This document shows positions 1 through 7,074 of a DNA stretch of 11,505 bases, one piece after another. A program made the translations under genes and the position numbers. The notes under the pieces are model-generated. The model was not told the origin of the DNA, made no database searches, and saw only the letters and a list, made by a program, of their open reading frames with translations. Every line of letters starts with the position of its first letter. Position 1 is the first letter of the stretch. The DNA is from Clostridiales bacterium (GTDB lineage Bacteria > Bacillota > Desulfitobacteriia > Desulfitobacteriales > Desulfitobacteriaceae), in assembly GCA_027357125.1 (NCBI GenBank), contig DAHVVW010000027.1, positions 1 to 11,505 on the forward strand, read 5' to 3'.

Positions 1-1249
1 TAAGCACAGAATCCAAATCCACCCCATGCGCGCTCGGGCCCAAAGTTAACAGGCTGATCCTCTCTTTTTGCCAGAGGCGGTTTATCACACGCGCCACATC
101 TTCAAGCGTGACCTTGGACATTTTTTCCACAACTTCTTCCGGGGTCAAGATCCTGTTATATGTAAGCTCAGTCTTACCCAGCCTGCTCATGCGGCTGCTT
201 ACAGATTCGAGGCCAAGATAAAGCCCTCCCTTAATCTGAGCTTTTGTCCTTTCCAGCTCTTGAGCTGTTATACCATTTTTCTTCAATTCCTGAATCTCAG
301 ACAGAATACACTCCACAACCTCATTCGTGTTAGTGGGACTGGTGCCGGCGTAGATGGCAAACAGTCCGGTATCAACATAAGTGGAATGGTATGAATACAC
401 GGAATAAGCCAGTCCACGTTGCTCCCGAATCTCTTGGAAGAGGCGGGAACTTAACCCTCCACCTAAAATGTTGTTAATAACATGCATGGGATAGATATCG
501 GCATCATCCTGTCCAAGTCCGGGCACGCCTAATATTACATGCATTTGTTCCGTGTCTTTGTTGACAGAACGCTTAACCGTGTGCCCGCTCGGGGTTCCTT
601 CCAGGACCCTGCGTCCTCCACGCTTAAACTCTCCATAAACACCGGAGAGCTTACTAATCACATCCTGGTGTTTAATCTTACCCGCCACCGCGATCACCAA
701 ATTATCCGGTGAATAGTGATGAGAAAGGTAGTCAAGAATTTTCTCGCGGCTGAGGGAGCGAATGCTTTCCTCCGTACCTAATATCGGCTTGCCAAGCGGA
801 TGGTCATTCCAGACATATTCGGAAAAGAGGTCATGGATCAGTTCATCCGGAGAATCCTCGTACATTTTGATCTCTTCGATTACAACCTTTTTCTCTTTTT
901 CGATCTCTTTGTCCGCAAAGAGAGAGGAGAAAAACATATCGCTCAGAACATCTAAGGCCAGATCAAAATCCTCGTCAAGTACTTTAGCATAATAACAGGT
1001 ATATTCTTTGGTGGTAAAAGCGTTAAGTTGCCCGCCGACCGCCTCTAAAGACTCTGCAAGCTCCCGGGCCGTACGCTTTTGTGTTCCCTTAAAAAACATG
1101 TGCTCAATAAAATGAGATATTCCCTCAAACCCTTCTCTCTCATCACGCGAACCCGCTCCAACCCACAAACCAATAGCCACTGAACGTATATGGTCAATCT
1201 CCTCTGTGATGAGGCGCACTCCGTTAGGTAGAACAGTTTTTTGATACAA
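1..1249 (-). CDS. M16 family zinc metallopeptidase (YmxG/MlpA-like), 3' end cut by window
   Basis: This is an insulinase/pitrilysin-type zinc endopeptidase, probably cytoplasmic because no signal peptide is seen. The 416 visible residues run open to the window edge. The inverted zinc motif HFIEH is at residues 46-50 (H46, H50 ligands, E49 catalytic). A third ligand, probably E126, lies in VVIEEI about 76 residues later, as the family requires. The C-terminal half has LGGG..SR (262-269) and RGLAYSVYS (278-286), typical of the second M16 domain. Family members are about 410-430 residues, so only a few codons are missing. I chose the TTG start at 1249 because AAAGGAA (1265-1259) lies 9 bases upstream and MYQKTVLPNG matches the usual N-terminus; the GTG at 1258 touches the Shine-Dalgarno sequence. 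It starts 19 bases after the carboxypeptidase stop, so it is probably co-transcribed. The position matches ymxG (mlpA) downstream of pnp in Bacillus. The substrate is unknown. Confidence 0.93.
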   Translation of the reverse strand, partial: MYQKTVLPNGVRLITEEIDHIRSVAIGLWVGAGSRDEREGFEGISHFIEHMFFKGTQKRTARELAESLEAVGGQLNAFTTKEYTCYYAKVLDEDFDLALDVLSDMFFSSLFADKEIEKEKKVVIEEIKMYEDSPDELIHDLFSEYVWNDHPLGKPILGTEESIRSLSREKILDYLSHHYSPDNLVIAVAGKIKHQDVISKLSGVYGEFKRGGRRVLEGTPSGHTVKRSVNKDTEQMHVILGVPGLGQDDADIYPMHVINNILGGGLSSRLFQEIREQRGLAYSVYSYHSTYVDTGLFAIYAGTSPTNTNEVVECILSEIQELKKNGITAQELERTKAQIKGGLYLGLESVSSRMSRLGKTELTYNRILTPEEVVEKMSKVTLEDVARVINRLWQKERISLLTLGPSAHGVDLDSVL

Positions 1250-1268
1250 GCGCTTCACTTCCTTTACT

Positions 1269-2468
1269 CTATTGACGGAGAAATTTTGAAAAGGACCATG
1301 TCTTAGGCGGAGAAAGCACTTCACTTTCACTTACTAGTGGCACGTTTTTCAGCTTTTTATCCCCAAGCCAGACTTCATACCGCCCTAGGCGTTCCCCGGC
1401 GCTGATAGGCAAGTCCGGGCCTCTCTCCCATACAATTTTCGTCTTAAGCTTACCCTTGTCACTTGTTTCGATACTCACTTCCAAAGGGGCTTCTAGAAAA
1501 GCAGAGAGCGGTTTAACCCCTGCCAAGGGAAATTCCCCCACAACCTGACCGGCTTGACCCAATTTGACATTTTCAGTTTCGCCAAAGCCCCATTCCAATA
1601 ATTTTTGGGCATCTCCAAAGCGGTTGGGAGCGTTAAGCACCACTGTAACCAATTGCCGCCCGTCTTTGGTTGCGGAAGCCACCAGGCATTTACCGGCCGC
1701 ATTCGTGGTTCCTGTCTTAACCCCGTCAGCGAAAGGGTAATTCCATAAAAGTTTATTCGTGTTGCGTAAATTCATGAGTACATCAGGTTCCAAAAAGTGG
1801 ATTTCCGTTTCTTTTTGCCTGGTTATTGAGGAGAAAGCCTGGTTCTGCAAGCCATACCTAGCTATTAGGGCAAGGTCGTAGGCTGTAGAGTAATGATTTT
1901 TATTGGGCAAACCGTTAGTATTTACAAAATTTGTATTTTCCGCTCCGAGAGTGAGCGCTTTGCGGTTCATCATCCTCACGAAATTTTCTTCCGTGCCCGC
2001 AATCTGCTCCGCAATCGCTACACAGGCATCATTGCCCGAACGCACCAAGGCCCCGGTAATAAGTTCGTAGAGTGGGATCTTTTCCCCTGGGTCGAGGTGC
2101 AGTGTTGCTTCCCCGACAGCAGCCGCTTTCGGGCTTACTGTAACAATCTCGTCCGGCCGTCCTAACTCGAGACCGAGAATTGCAGTCATCATTTTGGTCG
2201 TACTCGCGGGCGGTTTCTTCTTATGTGCCTGTTTGTCAATAAGCACGTCCCCTGTAGTAACATCCATCAACACTGCAGATTCCGCTCCGACGGCCATAGC
2301 CGGAGCAGCCGCTGGCACACTAGGCACCACAATTTGGTTTAATTGATTGTCCTCATATATCACCGTCCTGGGTGTACTTACATCCGGTTCCTCTGCCAAC
2401 ACAGGAGTCACTGCGTTCACCATGAAAAGAAAGACGCAGCAGGCTTGCGTCCATTTGTGCCTGACCAA
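1269..2468 (-). CDS. D-alanyl-D-alanine carboxypeptidase (DacF/DacA-like, peptidase S11)
   Basis: This low-molecular-mass penicillin-binding protein is expected to remove the terminal D-Ala from peptidoglycan stem peptides outside the membrane. From the chosen start it has 399 residues. A signal peptide ends near VLA|EE (about residue 25), followed by a Pro/Ala-rich linker (about 48-59). The three active-site motifs are all present: STTK (89-92), SGN (144-146) and KTG (251-253). The region after about 275 fits the beta-rich C-terminal domain of the PBP5 family, and the tail WSFSKFLRQ could be a short membrane-associating helix. A GTG at 2477 would extend it by three residues, but it overlaps the Shine-Dalgarno sequence AGAGGTGG; TTG at 2468 has normal spacing and is preferred. 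It lies 22 bases after the deacetylase gene and 19 before the M16 gene. The sequence does not tell DacF, DacB and DacA apart, so a sporulation role is only a possibility. Confidence 0.93.
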   Translation of the reverse strand: MVRHKWTQACCVFLFMVNAVTPVLAEEPDVSTPRTVIYEDNQLNQIVVPSVPAAAPAMAVGAESAVLMDVTTGDVLIDKQAHKKKPPASTTKMMTAILGLELGRPDEIVTVSPKAAAVGEATLHLDPGEKIPLYELITGALVRSGNDACVAIAEQIAGTEENFVRMMNRKALTLGAENTNFVNTNGLPNKNHYSTAYDLALIARYGLQNQAFSSITRQKETEIHFLEPDVLMNLRNTNKLLWNYPFADGVKTGTTNAAGKCLVASATKDGRQLVTVVLNAPNRFGDAQKLLEWGFGETENVKLGQAGQVVGEFPLAGVKPLSAFLEAPLEVSIETSDKGKLKTKIVWERGPDLPISAGERLGRYEVWLGDKKLKNVPLVSESEVLSPPKTWSFSKFLRQ

Positions 2469-2490
2469 TTTAACCACCTCTGTATTTGAA

Positions 2491-3246
2491 CTATGAGGTA
2501 GTATTTCCTGCCTGGTCCAATGTTATCAATTGATCTAAACGGTCAAACCTAAACCCTTCCGCTTTTAAGTTGGCAAGAATCACCGGCAGGGCTTTCACCG
2601 TATTTTCTTTAGGATGCATAAGGACAATGGCGCCGCGTTTGTCAGGCTTTACCCCAAAGCGTACCGCTGGGTTTACTACCCTCTTGGTGATAACTTCCGG
2701 CGTGCTCTCCGGCCGCCAATCAACCGTATCAAGGGTCCAAAGCACTGTGACATAGCCAAGTTCAGCAGTTGCCTGCATCCCTGGATTCCCTTTTTCCCCG
2801 TACGGAGGTGCATAATAACGTGTCTTGTAGCCAATTATGCCGTTAATTACGCTTTCGGTCTTTTTAATTTCCTCTTTGTTAGCTGCAACTGAGAGACGGT
2901 CAGGATGCGGATGGGAATAACCGTGATTTTCAATTTGGTGTCCAGCCCTTGCTATGACCTGTACCAGTTCCGGATGATTTTTCGCCCACCTGCCCGTAAG
3001 AAAAAATGTTGCCTTGGCCCCGTTTTGCTCAAGAGCCTTAAGTATCCCGGGCAGATACTCCTCTCCCCAGTCCACGTTAAAAGTAAGGGCGATGGCTTTG
3101 TGTTCTGTAGGCACATGCTCAAGCGGCTTTACACCCGATGTGTAAAGCCCCATGGTCATTTCTTTGCCTGAAATCCCAATAGCACATATTAATAACACGA
3201 GAGTGATGACTAAGGCCCGCCGCGGAATCTTAATCAGGATAAACAT
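2491..3246 (-). CDS. NodB-type polysaccharide deacetylase (PdaB/YlxY-like), membrane-anchored
   Basis: The protein probably deacetylates an N-acetylated glycan, such as peptidoglycan, on the outer face of the membrane. It has 251 residues. Residues 8-27 form a hydrophobic segment after basic residues: a signal anchor or signal peptide. NodB motifs in order are TFNVDWGEE (55-63, altered from TFDDG), NHGYSH (107-112, with H108 and H112 as the expected metal ligands), RYYAPPYGE (143-151), DTVDW (173-177) and LMH (209-211). The ATG at 3246 is chosen because GGGGGAGGG lies just upstream; the frame stays open for 33 more codons upstream but without a comparable site. The gene follows pnp with its own candidate promoter and precedes the carboxypeptidase by 22 bases. 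In Bacillus the same place holds ylxY. The asparagine at 57 in the place of the usual catalytic aspartate leaves activity uncertain. Confidence 0.9.
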   Translation of the reverse strand: MFILIKIPRRALVITLVLLICAIGISGKEMTMGLYTSGVKPLEHVPTEHKAIALTFNVDWGEEYLPGILKALEQNGAKATFFLTGRWAKNHPELVQVIARAGHQIENHGYSHPHPDRLSVAANKEEIKKTESVINGIIGYKTRYYAPPYGEKGNPGMQATAELGYVTVLWTLDTVDWRPESTPEVITKRVVNPAVRFGVKPDKRGAIVLMHPKENTVKALPVILANLKAEGFRFDRLDQLITLDQAGNTTS

Positions 3247-3252
3247 CTGCTT

Positions 3253-3287
3253 CCCTCCCCCTCTAAAGTTATGCTGAGAGAGAGAGA
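3253..3287 (-). promoter_or_regulatory. Possible hairpin hiding the deacetylase ribosome binding site
   Basis: On the minus strand a (TC)6 run at 3287-3276 lies 12 bases before the purine-rich ribosome binding site at 3263-3253. CTCTCTCTC (3284-3276) can pair over nine positions with GAGGGGGAG (3263-3255), two of them G-U, around a 12-base loop. This would cover the Shine-Dalgarno sequence of the deacetylase gene. The pairing is seen by eye; regulation is inferred. Confidence 0.4.
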
Positions 3288-3316
3288 TGCAGACTTCTCC
3301 TCTACGGAAAGCTCCC

Positions 3317-3345
3317 ATTATCTGAGATTGATTTCGCTTCGCCAA
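3317..3345 (-). promoter_or_regulatory. Candidate SigA promoter for the deacetylase-carboxypeptidase-M16 unit
   Basis: On the minus strand, TTGGCG (3345-3340) and GATAAT (3322-3317) are separated by exactly 17 bases. The -10 matches consensus at five of six positions and the -35 at four. Transcription would start near 3310, giving a leader of about 64 bases before the ATG at 3246. The -35 box overlaps the T-run of the terminator-like hairpin behind pnp. Confidence 0.55.
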
Positions 3346-3374
3346 AAACCAGCGCTTTATTTGCTGCTGGTTTT
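3341..3374 (-). terminator. Probable intrinsic terminator of pnp
   Basis: On the minus strand AAAACCAGC (3374-3366) pairs with GCTGGTTTT (3353-3345) around a 12-base loop and is followed by a run of five T that partly overlaps the stem. The left arm overlaps the pnp stop codon TAA (3375-3373). The stem has only five G-C pairs and the T-run is short, so some read-through into the deacetylase unit is likely. Confidence 0.55.
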
Positions 3375-5511
3375 AGTTGTGCTGTTTTTCCGGTCTGGGT
3401 AAGGCTTCTTTGCGCGACAGATTAAGTCTGCCCTGCTTATCAATGCCGGTGGCTTTGATCATAATATCGTCCCCGACTTTGACTACATCTTCAACTTTTT
3501 CCACCCGCTCGTGAGCAAGCTGAGAAATATGCACAAGTCCTTCTTTACCGGCGAGCCCTAACACACCTGGAATGACTTCAACAAAAGCTCCAAAATCCAT
3601 AACGCGCGTGACTTTACCGTTGTAAATCTTCCCGATCTCTACATCCTGGGTCAAAGACTGGATGATCTTCAACGCATTTTCCCCGGCCCCACCGTCCACT
3701 GCCGAAATGAAGACCCTGCCGTCATCCTCAATGTCAATCTTCACTCCGGTCTCATCAATAATTTTCTTTATGGTCTTACCACCAGGACCAATGACATCCC
3801 TGATCTTATCCGGGTGAATCGAATACGTAATAATCCGGGGAGCAAACGGAGAAAGTTCAGGACGCGGCTTAGCGATGACAGCCAGCATTTTATCCAGGAT
3901 AAACAGCCTTCCGGTCCGGGCCTGAGCTAACGCTTCCTTCAATATTTCCCGGGATACCCCTTTGACCTTAATATCCATCTGGAGCGCAGTGATCCCCTGC
4001 TCGGTTCCGGCTACTTTAAAGTCCATATCTCCAAAATGATCCTCTATCCCGGCAATATCGGTTAGGACCGCGAACTTCCCTTCTTCTTTAATAAGCCCCA
4101 TCGCAACTCCGGCGACCGGGGCTTTAAGCGGCACCCCGGCGTCCATCAGAGCGAGCGTACTACCACACACCGAAGCCATGGAACTTGAACCATTTGACTC
4201 CAAAACCTCGGACACCAGACGGAGGGTATACGGAAATTCACTCTCTTGCGGAATCATCGGCAAAAGGGCGCGTTCAGCTAAAGCACCATGCCCGATCTCC
4301 CTGCGCCCGGGTCCACGCATGGGCCTAGTTTCTCCAACGCTGAAAGGCGGGAAATTATAGTGGTGCATATAGCGTTTGGATTCTTCAAGGCCTAAGCCAT
4401 CAAGGATCTGTTCATCCCCCACTGCGCCCAGGGTTGCCACTGTCAGCACCTGGGTTTGTCCCCGGGTAAAGAGCCCCGTGCCGTGAGTACGAGGCAATAA
4501 GCCCACTTCAACACTAATAGGCCTGATTTCATCAAGAGCTCGGCCATCTGGGCGAATATGTTCTACGGTAATCAGTTTGCGCACGATTTGGTGAACAATA
4601 TCCTCAAGCGCCGCACCTATGGCTTTGAGATGATCAGGATACTCCTCTCCAAAATGCGCTAATGTTTCCGCTTTCACCTCATCAATTGCCACTTCACGCG
4701 CTTTTTTCTCCTCAACGCGCACAGCCGCTTCCAGCTTATCAAAAGCATATGCCTTAACTGATCCAGCCAAATTTTCCGGAACCACTGCCAGTTTAACTTC
4801 CCGTTTAGGCTTGGCCTTGCCTAGGGTCAAAGCCTCTTCCCTGAATCCTTCGATAAAGGAGGTAATCCTTTTGATTTCTTCATGCCCAAACATGATCGCT
4901 TCCAGCATCTGGTCTTCCGGCACTTCTTCAGCGCCGGCCTCCACCATCATCACCGCATCTTTAGTCCCAGCGACCGTTAAGTGCATCCGGCTCTTTTCTC
5001 TCTGAGCCACTGTGGGGTTAATTACGAATTCACCCCCGACAAATCCTACGGTCACAGCAGCAACGGGACCTTCAAAGGGGATATCCGAGATTGTCAAAGC
5101 CGCCGAAGCTGCATTTATGGCAGAAATGTCGGAAGCGCAGTCCTGATCTACAGACATGACTATGGTTACGACCTGGACATCATTGCGAAATCCCTCCGGA
5201 AACAGAGGCCTAAGCGGTCGGTCGATCAAACGGGCCGAGAGAATCGCCTTTTCGCTGGGGCGCTCTTCCCGTTTGATAAAACCACCCGGTATCTTACCGG
5301 CAGCGTAAAGTCTTTCCTCGAAATCTACGGTGAGCGGGAAAAAGTCTATCCCTTCCCGTGGTGCGGCGCTGGCTGTAGTAAATCCTGACACCACCGTATC
5401 CCCGTAGCGGAGAAAGATTGCTCCTCCAGCCTGCTTCCCGACTTTTCCCGTTTGAAAAGTCATGGTCCTCCCCCCGACCTGGATAGACCGTTCAAATGTT
5501 TCCTGTTGCAC
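3373..5511 (-). CDS. pnp: Polyribonucleotide nucleotidyltransferase (PNPase)
   Basis: PNPase degrades RNA 3' to 5' by phosphorolysis, releasing nucleoside diphosphates, and can run in reverse to add tails; it acts in the cytoplasm as a trimer. The 712 residues carry a first RNase PH-like core (about 10-230), a linking helical region, a second RNase PH-like core (about 315-550), a KH domain (about 561-612, GPGG at 575-578) and an S1 domain (about 626-697). Catalytic-core residues matching E. coli D486, D492 and K494 appear as D491, D497 and K499 in [10 protein letters not shown]. The phosphate-binding loop SNGSSSMAS is at 439-447. The length is normal for the family. The start is GTG at 5511 with a near-perfect AAGGAGGT (5525-5518) six bases before it. 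It follows rpsO after a strong terminator, the usual rpsO-pnp pair. I see no convincing promoter of its own, so its expression may depend on read-through or a weak promoter. Confidence 0.98.
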   Translation of the reverse strand: MQQETFERSIQVGGRTMTFQTGKVGKQAGGAIFLRYGDTVVSGFTTASAAPREGIDFFPLTVDFEERLYAAGKIPGGFIKREERPSEKAILSARLIDRPLRPLFPEGFRNDVQVVTIVMSVDQDCASDISAINAASAALTISDIPFEGPVAAVTVGFVGGEFVINPTVAQREKSRMHLTVAGTKDAVMMVEAGAEEVPEDQMLEAIMFGHEEIKRITSFIEGFREEALTLGKAKPKREVKLAVVPENLAGSVKAYAFDKLEAAVRVEEKKAREVAIDEVKAETLAHFGEEYPDHLKAIGAALEDIVHQIVRKLITVEHIRPDGRALDEIRPISVEVGLLPRTHGTGLFTRGQTQVLTVATLGAVGDEQILDGLGLEESKRYMHHYNFPPFSVGETRPMRGPGRREIGHGALAERALLPMIPQESEFPYTLRLVSEVLESNGSSSMASVCGSTLALMDAGVPLKAPVAGVAMGLIKEEGKFAVLTDIAGIEDHFGDMDFKVAGTEQGITALQMDIKVKGVSREILKEALAQARTGRLFILDKMLAVIAKPRPELSPFAPRIITYSIHPDKIRDVIGPGGKTIKKIIDETGVKIDIEDDGRVFISAVDGGAGENALKIIQSLTQDVEIGKIYNGKVTRVMDFGAFVEVIPGVLGLAGKEGLVHISQLAHERVEKVEDVVKVGDDIMIKATGIDKQGRLNLSRKEALPRPEKQHN

Positions 5512-5577
5512 TTAAGAACCTCCTTAATTACTATCCTTCTTCAACTTGTTTCCATTTCGACATAATCATATTATTTC

Positions 5578-5590
5578 CTGCATTTTGCAG
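5578..5590 (-). other. Small palindrome in the rpsO-pnp gap
   Basis: CTGCA and TGCAG form a perfect five-base stem around a three-base loop directly after the T-run of the rpsO terminator. It could be a minor hairpin in a read-through rpsO-pnp transcript or the 5' end of a pnp leader. No function can be assigned from the sequence alone. Confidence 0.3.
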
Positions 5591-5640
5591 AAAAAAACAA
5601 TACAGAAAAAAGCGGCTCAACCACCGCTTTTCTCTGTATG
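5591..5640 (-). terminator. Intrinsic terminator after rpsO
   Basis: On the minus strand ATACAGA (5639-5633) pairs with TCTGTAT (5606-5600), and inside this AAAAGCGG pairs with CCGCTTTT around a loop of about eight bases. A stretch of seven T (5597-5591) follows. This is a long stem and T-tail of the classical rho-independent type, placed 45 bases after the rpsO stop. It separates rpsO from pnp, much as the t1 terminator does in E. coli. Confidence 0.85.
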
Positions 5641-5684
5641 CCTAATATTAAACTATTTCTAACCTAATTAGCCCTACACCGTGA

Positions 5685-5951
5685 TTAATGGCGCAGGCCA
5701 AGATCATTAACGATTTTGCGGTAGCGGTTAAAATCTATCTGTTTGAGATAGTTCAGTAAAGCCCGGCGCTGACCAACCATCTTAAGCAGGCCACGGCGGG
5801 AATGATGGTCTTTTTTATGAGTCTTAAAGTGCTCTGTCAGATAGGATATTCTGGCGGTGAGCAAAGCAATTTGCACTTCCGGAGAACCAGTATCTCCTTC
5901 ATGCTGCTGGAACTTAGTCATAATTTCTTTTTTCTGTTCAAGGGTTAACAT
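5685..5951 (-). CDS. rpsO: 30S ribosomal protein S15
   Basis: S15 is a primary binding protein of 16S rRNA that helps form the central domain of the 30S subunit. The 88 residues match the family length (88-89) and carry the conserved blocks [17 protein letters not shown] (19-35) and [16 protein letters not shown] (41-56), followed by [11 protein letters not shown] (59-69). These include the loop and helix residues known to contact the rRNA three-way junction. The ATG at 5951 is chosen because GGAGGTG lies about eight bases upstream; the frame is open for 48 codons further up, but that stretch is the mRNA leader and gives a protein unlike S15. The gene has its own SigA promoter at 6046-6074 and its own terminator, so it can be expressed apart from the infB-ribF operon. 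S15 commonly represses its own mRNA in bacteria. Confidence 0.98.
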   Translation of the reverse strand: MLTLEQKKEIMTKFQQHEGDTGSPEVQIALLTARISYLTEHFKTHKKDHHSRRGLLKMVGQRRALLNYLKQIDFNRYRKIVNDLGLRH

Positions 5952-6039
5952 TGAGTACACCTCCAAAAATTCTGAAAATCCCCATCTGCCCAGGTAAGCG
6001 CCGGAGTAAGCGCCAAGCCGAGTCAGCGGTTCATTATTC
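5952..6039 (-). promoter_or_regulatory. rpsO mRNA leader, candidate S15 autoregulatory region
   Basis: About 88 bases lie between the inferred transcription start near 6039 and the rpsO ATG. The leader is G+C-rich in the middle and holds a nine-base direct repeat GGCGCTTAC at 6014-6006 and 6002-5994, plus short complementary pieces such as CCG/CGG and ACTCC facing the GGAGG ribosome site. S15 leaders in other Firmicutes fold into rRNA-like sites bound by S15. I cannot show such a fold here, so the regulatory role is inferred. Confidence 0.4.
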
Positions 6040-6045
6040 TGCTTG

Positions 6046-6074
6046 AGTATACCATGACAATAACATTTTTGCAA
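6046..6074 (-). promoter_or_regulatory. SigA promoter of rpsO
   Basis: On the minus strand TTGCAA (6074-6069) and TATACT (6051-6046) are spaced by exactly 17 bases, and TGG directly before the -10 gives an extended -10 element. The predicted start is near 6039. The promoter lies in the 167-base gap between ribF and rpsO. The remainder of the gap toward ribF (6075-6118) is A+T-rich, with no terminator that I can see. Confidence 0.8.
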
Positions 6075-6118
6075 AGGAAAGAACAAAGATGTCATTAATT
6101 ATCAGATCTAGAATTTAG

Positions 6119-7051
6119 CTAGTACTTAAAACGCTCACTGAGCAGGTATTCTGCTTGTCTGGCATCTTTTTGCAGTTGTGCTTTCAACTCATCAATTCCG
6201 TTAAACTTTCGTTCTTCGCGCAAACGGTCTTCGATCTGAACATGAATCTCCTGGTCGTAAAGGTTTCCGTCAAACTCCAAAAAATGTACTTCAACTGTGG
6301 TGGCATACATGGTATGAAAGGTTGGCTTCATGCCAATATTCATAATCCCAGAGACTTTGCGCCCCCCGAGCTCAGCCCAGACCGCGTAAACTCCCCTTTT
6401 AGGAGTAAGCAGGTCTGCGGGCGGCAGGATATTGGCCGTAGGATATCCCAAGAGACGTCCTCTCTGCTCACCTTCTACAACCTTGCCGCACAGGCACGGA
6501 GACCGGCCAAGCATTTTACGCGCAGACTCTACGTCTCCCTGACTTAAAGCCTTGCGGATGGCACTGGAAGAAATAATACGACCGTCAACTGACTGGGCCT
6601 GGAGTACGCTCACGCCAAAACCATACTTCTGGCCGAGTGTGTGCAAATCTTCCGAAGTGCCTTTCCCAGCCGCTCCAAAGGAATAGTTAAAGCCCACCAC
6701 CACATGAATAACCCCGATTTTTACGAGCACCATCTCAACGAACTTTTGCGGGGACGTATCTGCCATCTGGCGCGTAAACGGAAGCAAATAGATCGTATCT
6801 ACCCCGATCTTCTCAAAGATATGCAAACGCTCTTCCGTCGTAGTCAAAAGCTTAAGCCCACGTTCAGGGTACAAAACTTTGAGCGGATGAGGGTCAAACA
6901 CCAGCACGCTCAAAGACGCGTGTTTGCGTTCAGCCTCATGCAGTCCGCTCTCAAGTAGCCTGCGATGTCCTAAGTGGACCCCGTCAAAATTGCCCAACGC
7001 AAGCACAGACGAGGGGGCAGGATTATCGGGCAGCCTCTTTCTAACTTGCAC
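6119..7051 (-). CDS. ribF: Bifunctional riboflavin kinase / FAD synthetase
   Basis: RibF phosphorylates riboflavin to FMN and then adenylates FMN to FAD in the cytoplasm. The 310 residues match the bacterial bifunctional form. The N-terminal nucleotidyltransferase domain shows GNFDGVHLGH (20-29) and ISSSAIR (160-166). The C-terminal kinase domain begins near 189 with GKVVEGEQRGRLLGYPTAN (189-207), the ATP and flavin binding block, and contains ERKFNGI close to its end. The GTG at 7051 is preferred because GGGAGG (7064-7059) lies seven bases upstream. A TTG at 7078 would add nine residues, overlap the truB stop and have no such site. It starts 23 bases after truB, so co-transcription is expected. 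No FMN riboswitch is seen near it. It is followed by the separate rpsO promoter. Confidence 0.97.
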   Translation of the reverse strand: MQVRKRLPDNPAPSSVLALGNFDGVHLGHRRLLESGLHEAERKHASLSVLVFDPHPLKVLYPERGLKLLTTTEERLHIFEKIGVDTIYLLPFTRQMADTSPQKFVEMVLVKIGVIHVVVGFNYSFGAAGKGTSEDLHTLGQKYGFGVSVLQAQSVDGRIISSSAIRKALSQGDVESARKMLGRSPCLCGKVVEGEQRGRLLGYPTANILPPADLLTPKRGVYAVWAELGGRKVSGIMNIGMKPTFHTMYATTVEVHFLEFDGNLYDQEIHVQIEDRLREERKFNGIDELKAQLQKDARQAEYLLSERFKY

Positions 7052-7074
7052 TGCACATCCTCCCAAAACTAAAG

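Noticed and set aside
68..394. Plus-strand open frame of 108 codons near the window start
   Set aside because: It is antisense to the M16 peptidase frame, which reads through without a stop and carries family motifs.
4981..5388. Plus-strand open frame of 135 codons
   Set aside because: It lies wholly opposite pnp, whose catalytic and RNA-binding motifs are clear; the translation shows no recognisable domain and no good ribosome site.
5536..5600. pnp promoter with TATGAT as -10
   Set aside because: The -35 at 17-base spacing matches consensus at only two positions; not strong enough to annotate, so kept only as a question.
5952..6095. N-terminal extension of S15 by 48 residues
   Set aside because: The extension covers the rpsO promoter and leader, has no resemblance to S15, and a strong ribosome site precedes the internal ATG.
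7052..7074. FMN riboswitch ahead of ribF
   Set aside because: Only 23 bases separate truB from ribF, far too short for the known aptamer, and none of its conserved blocks is seen.
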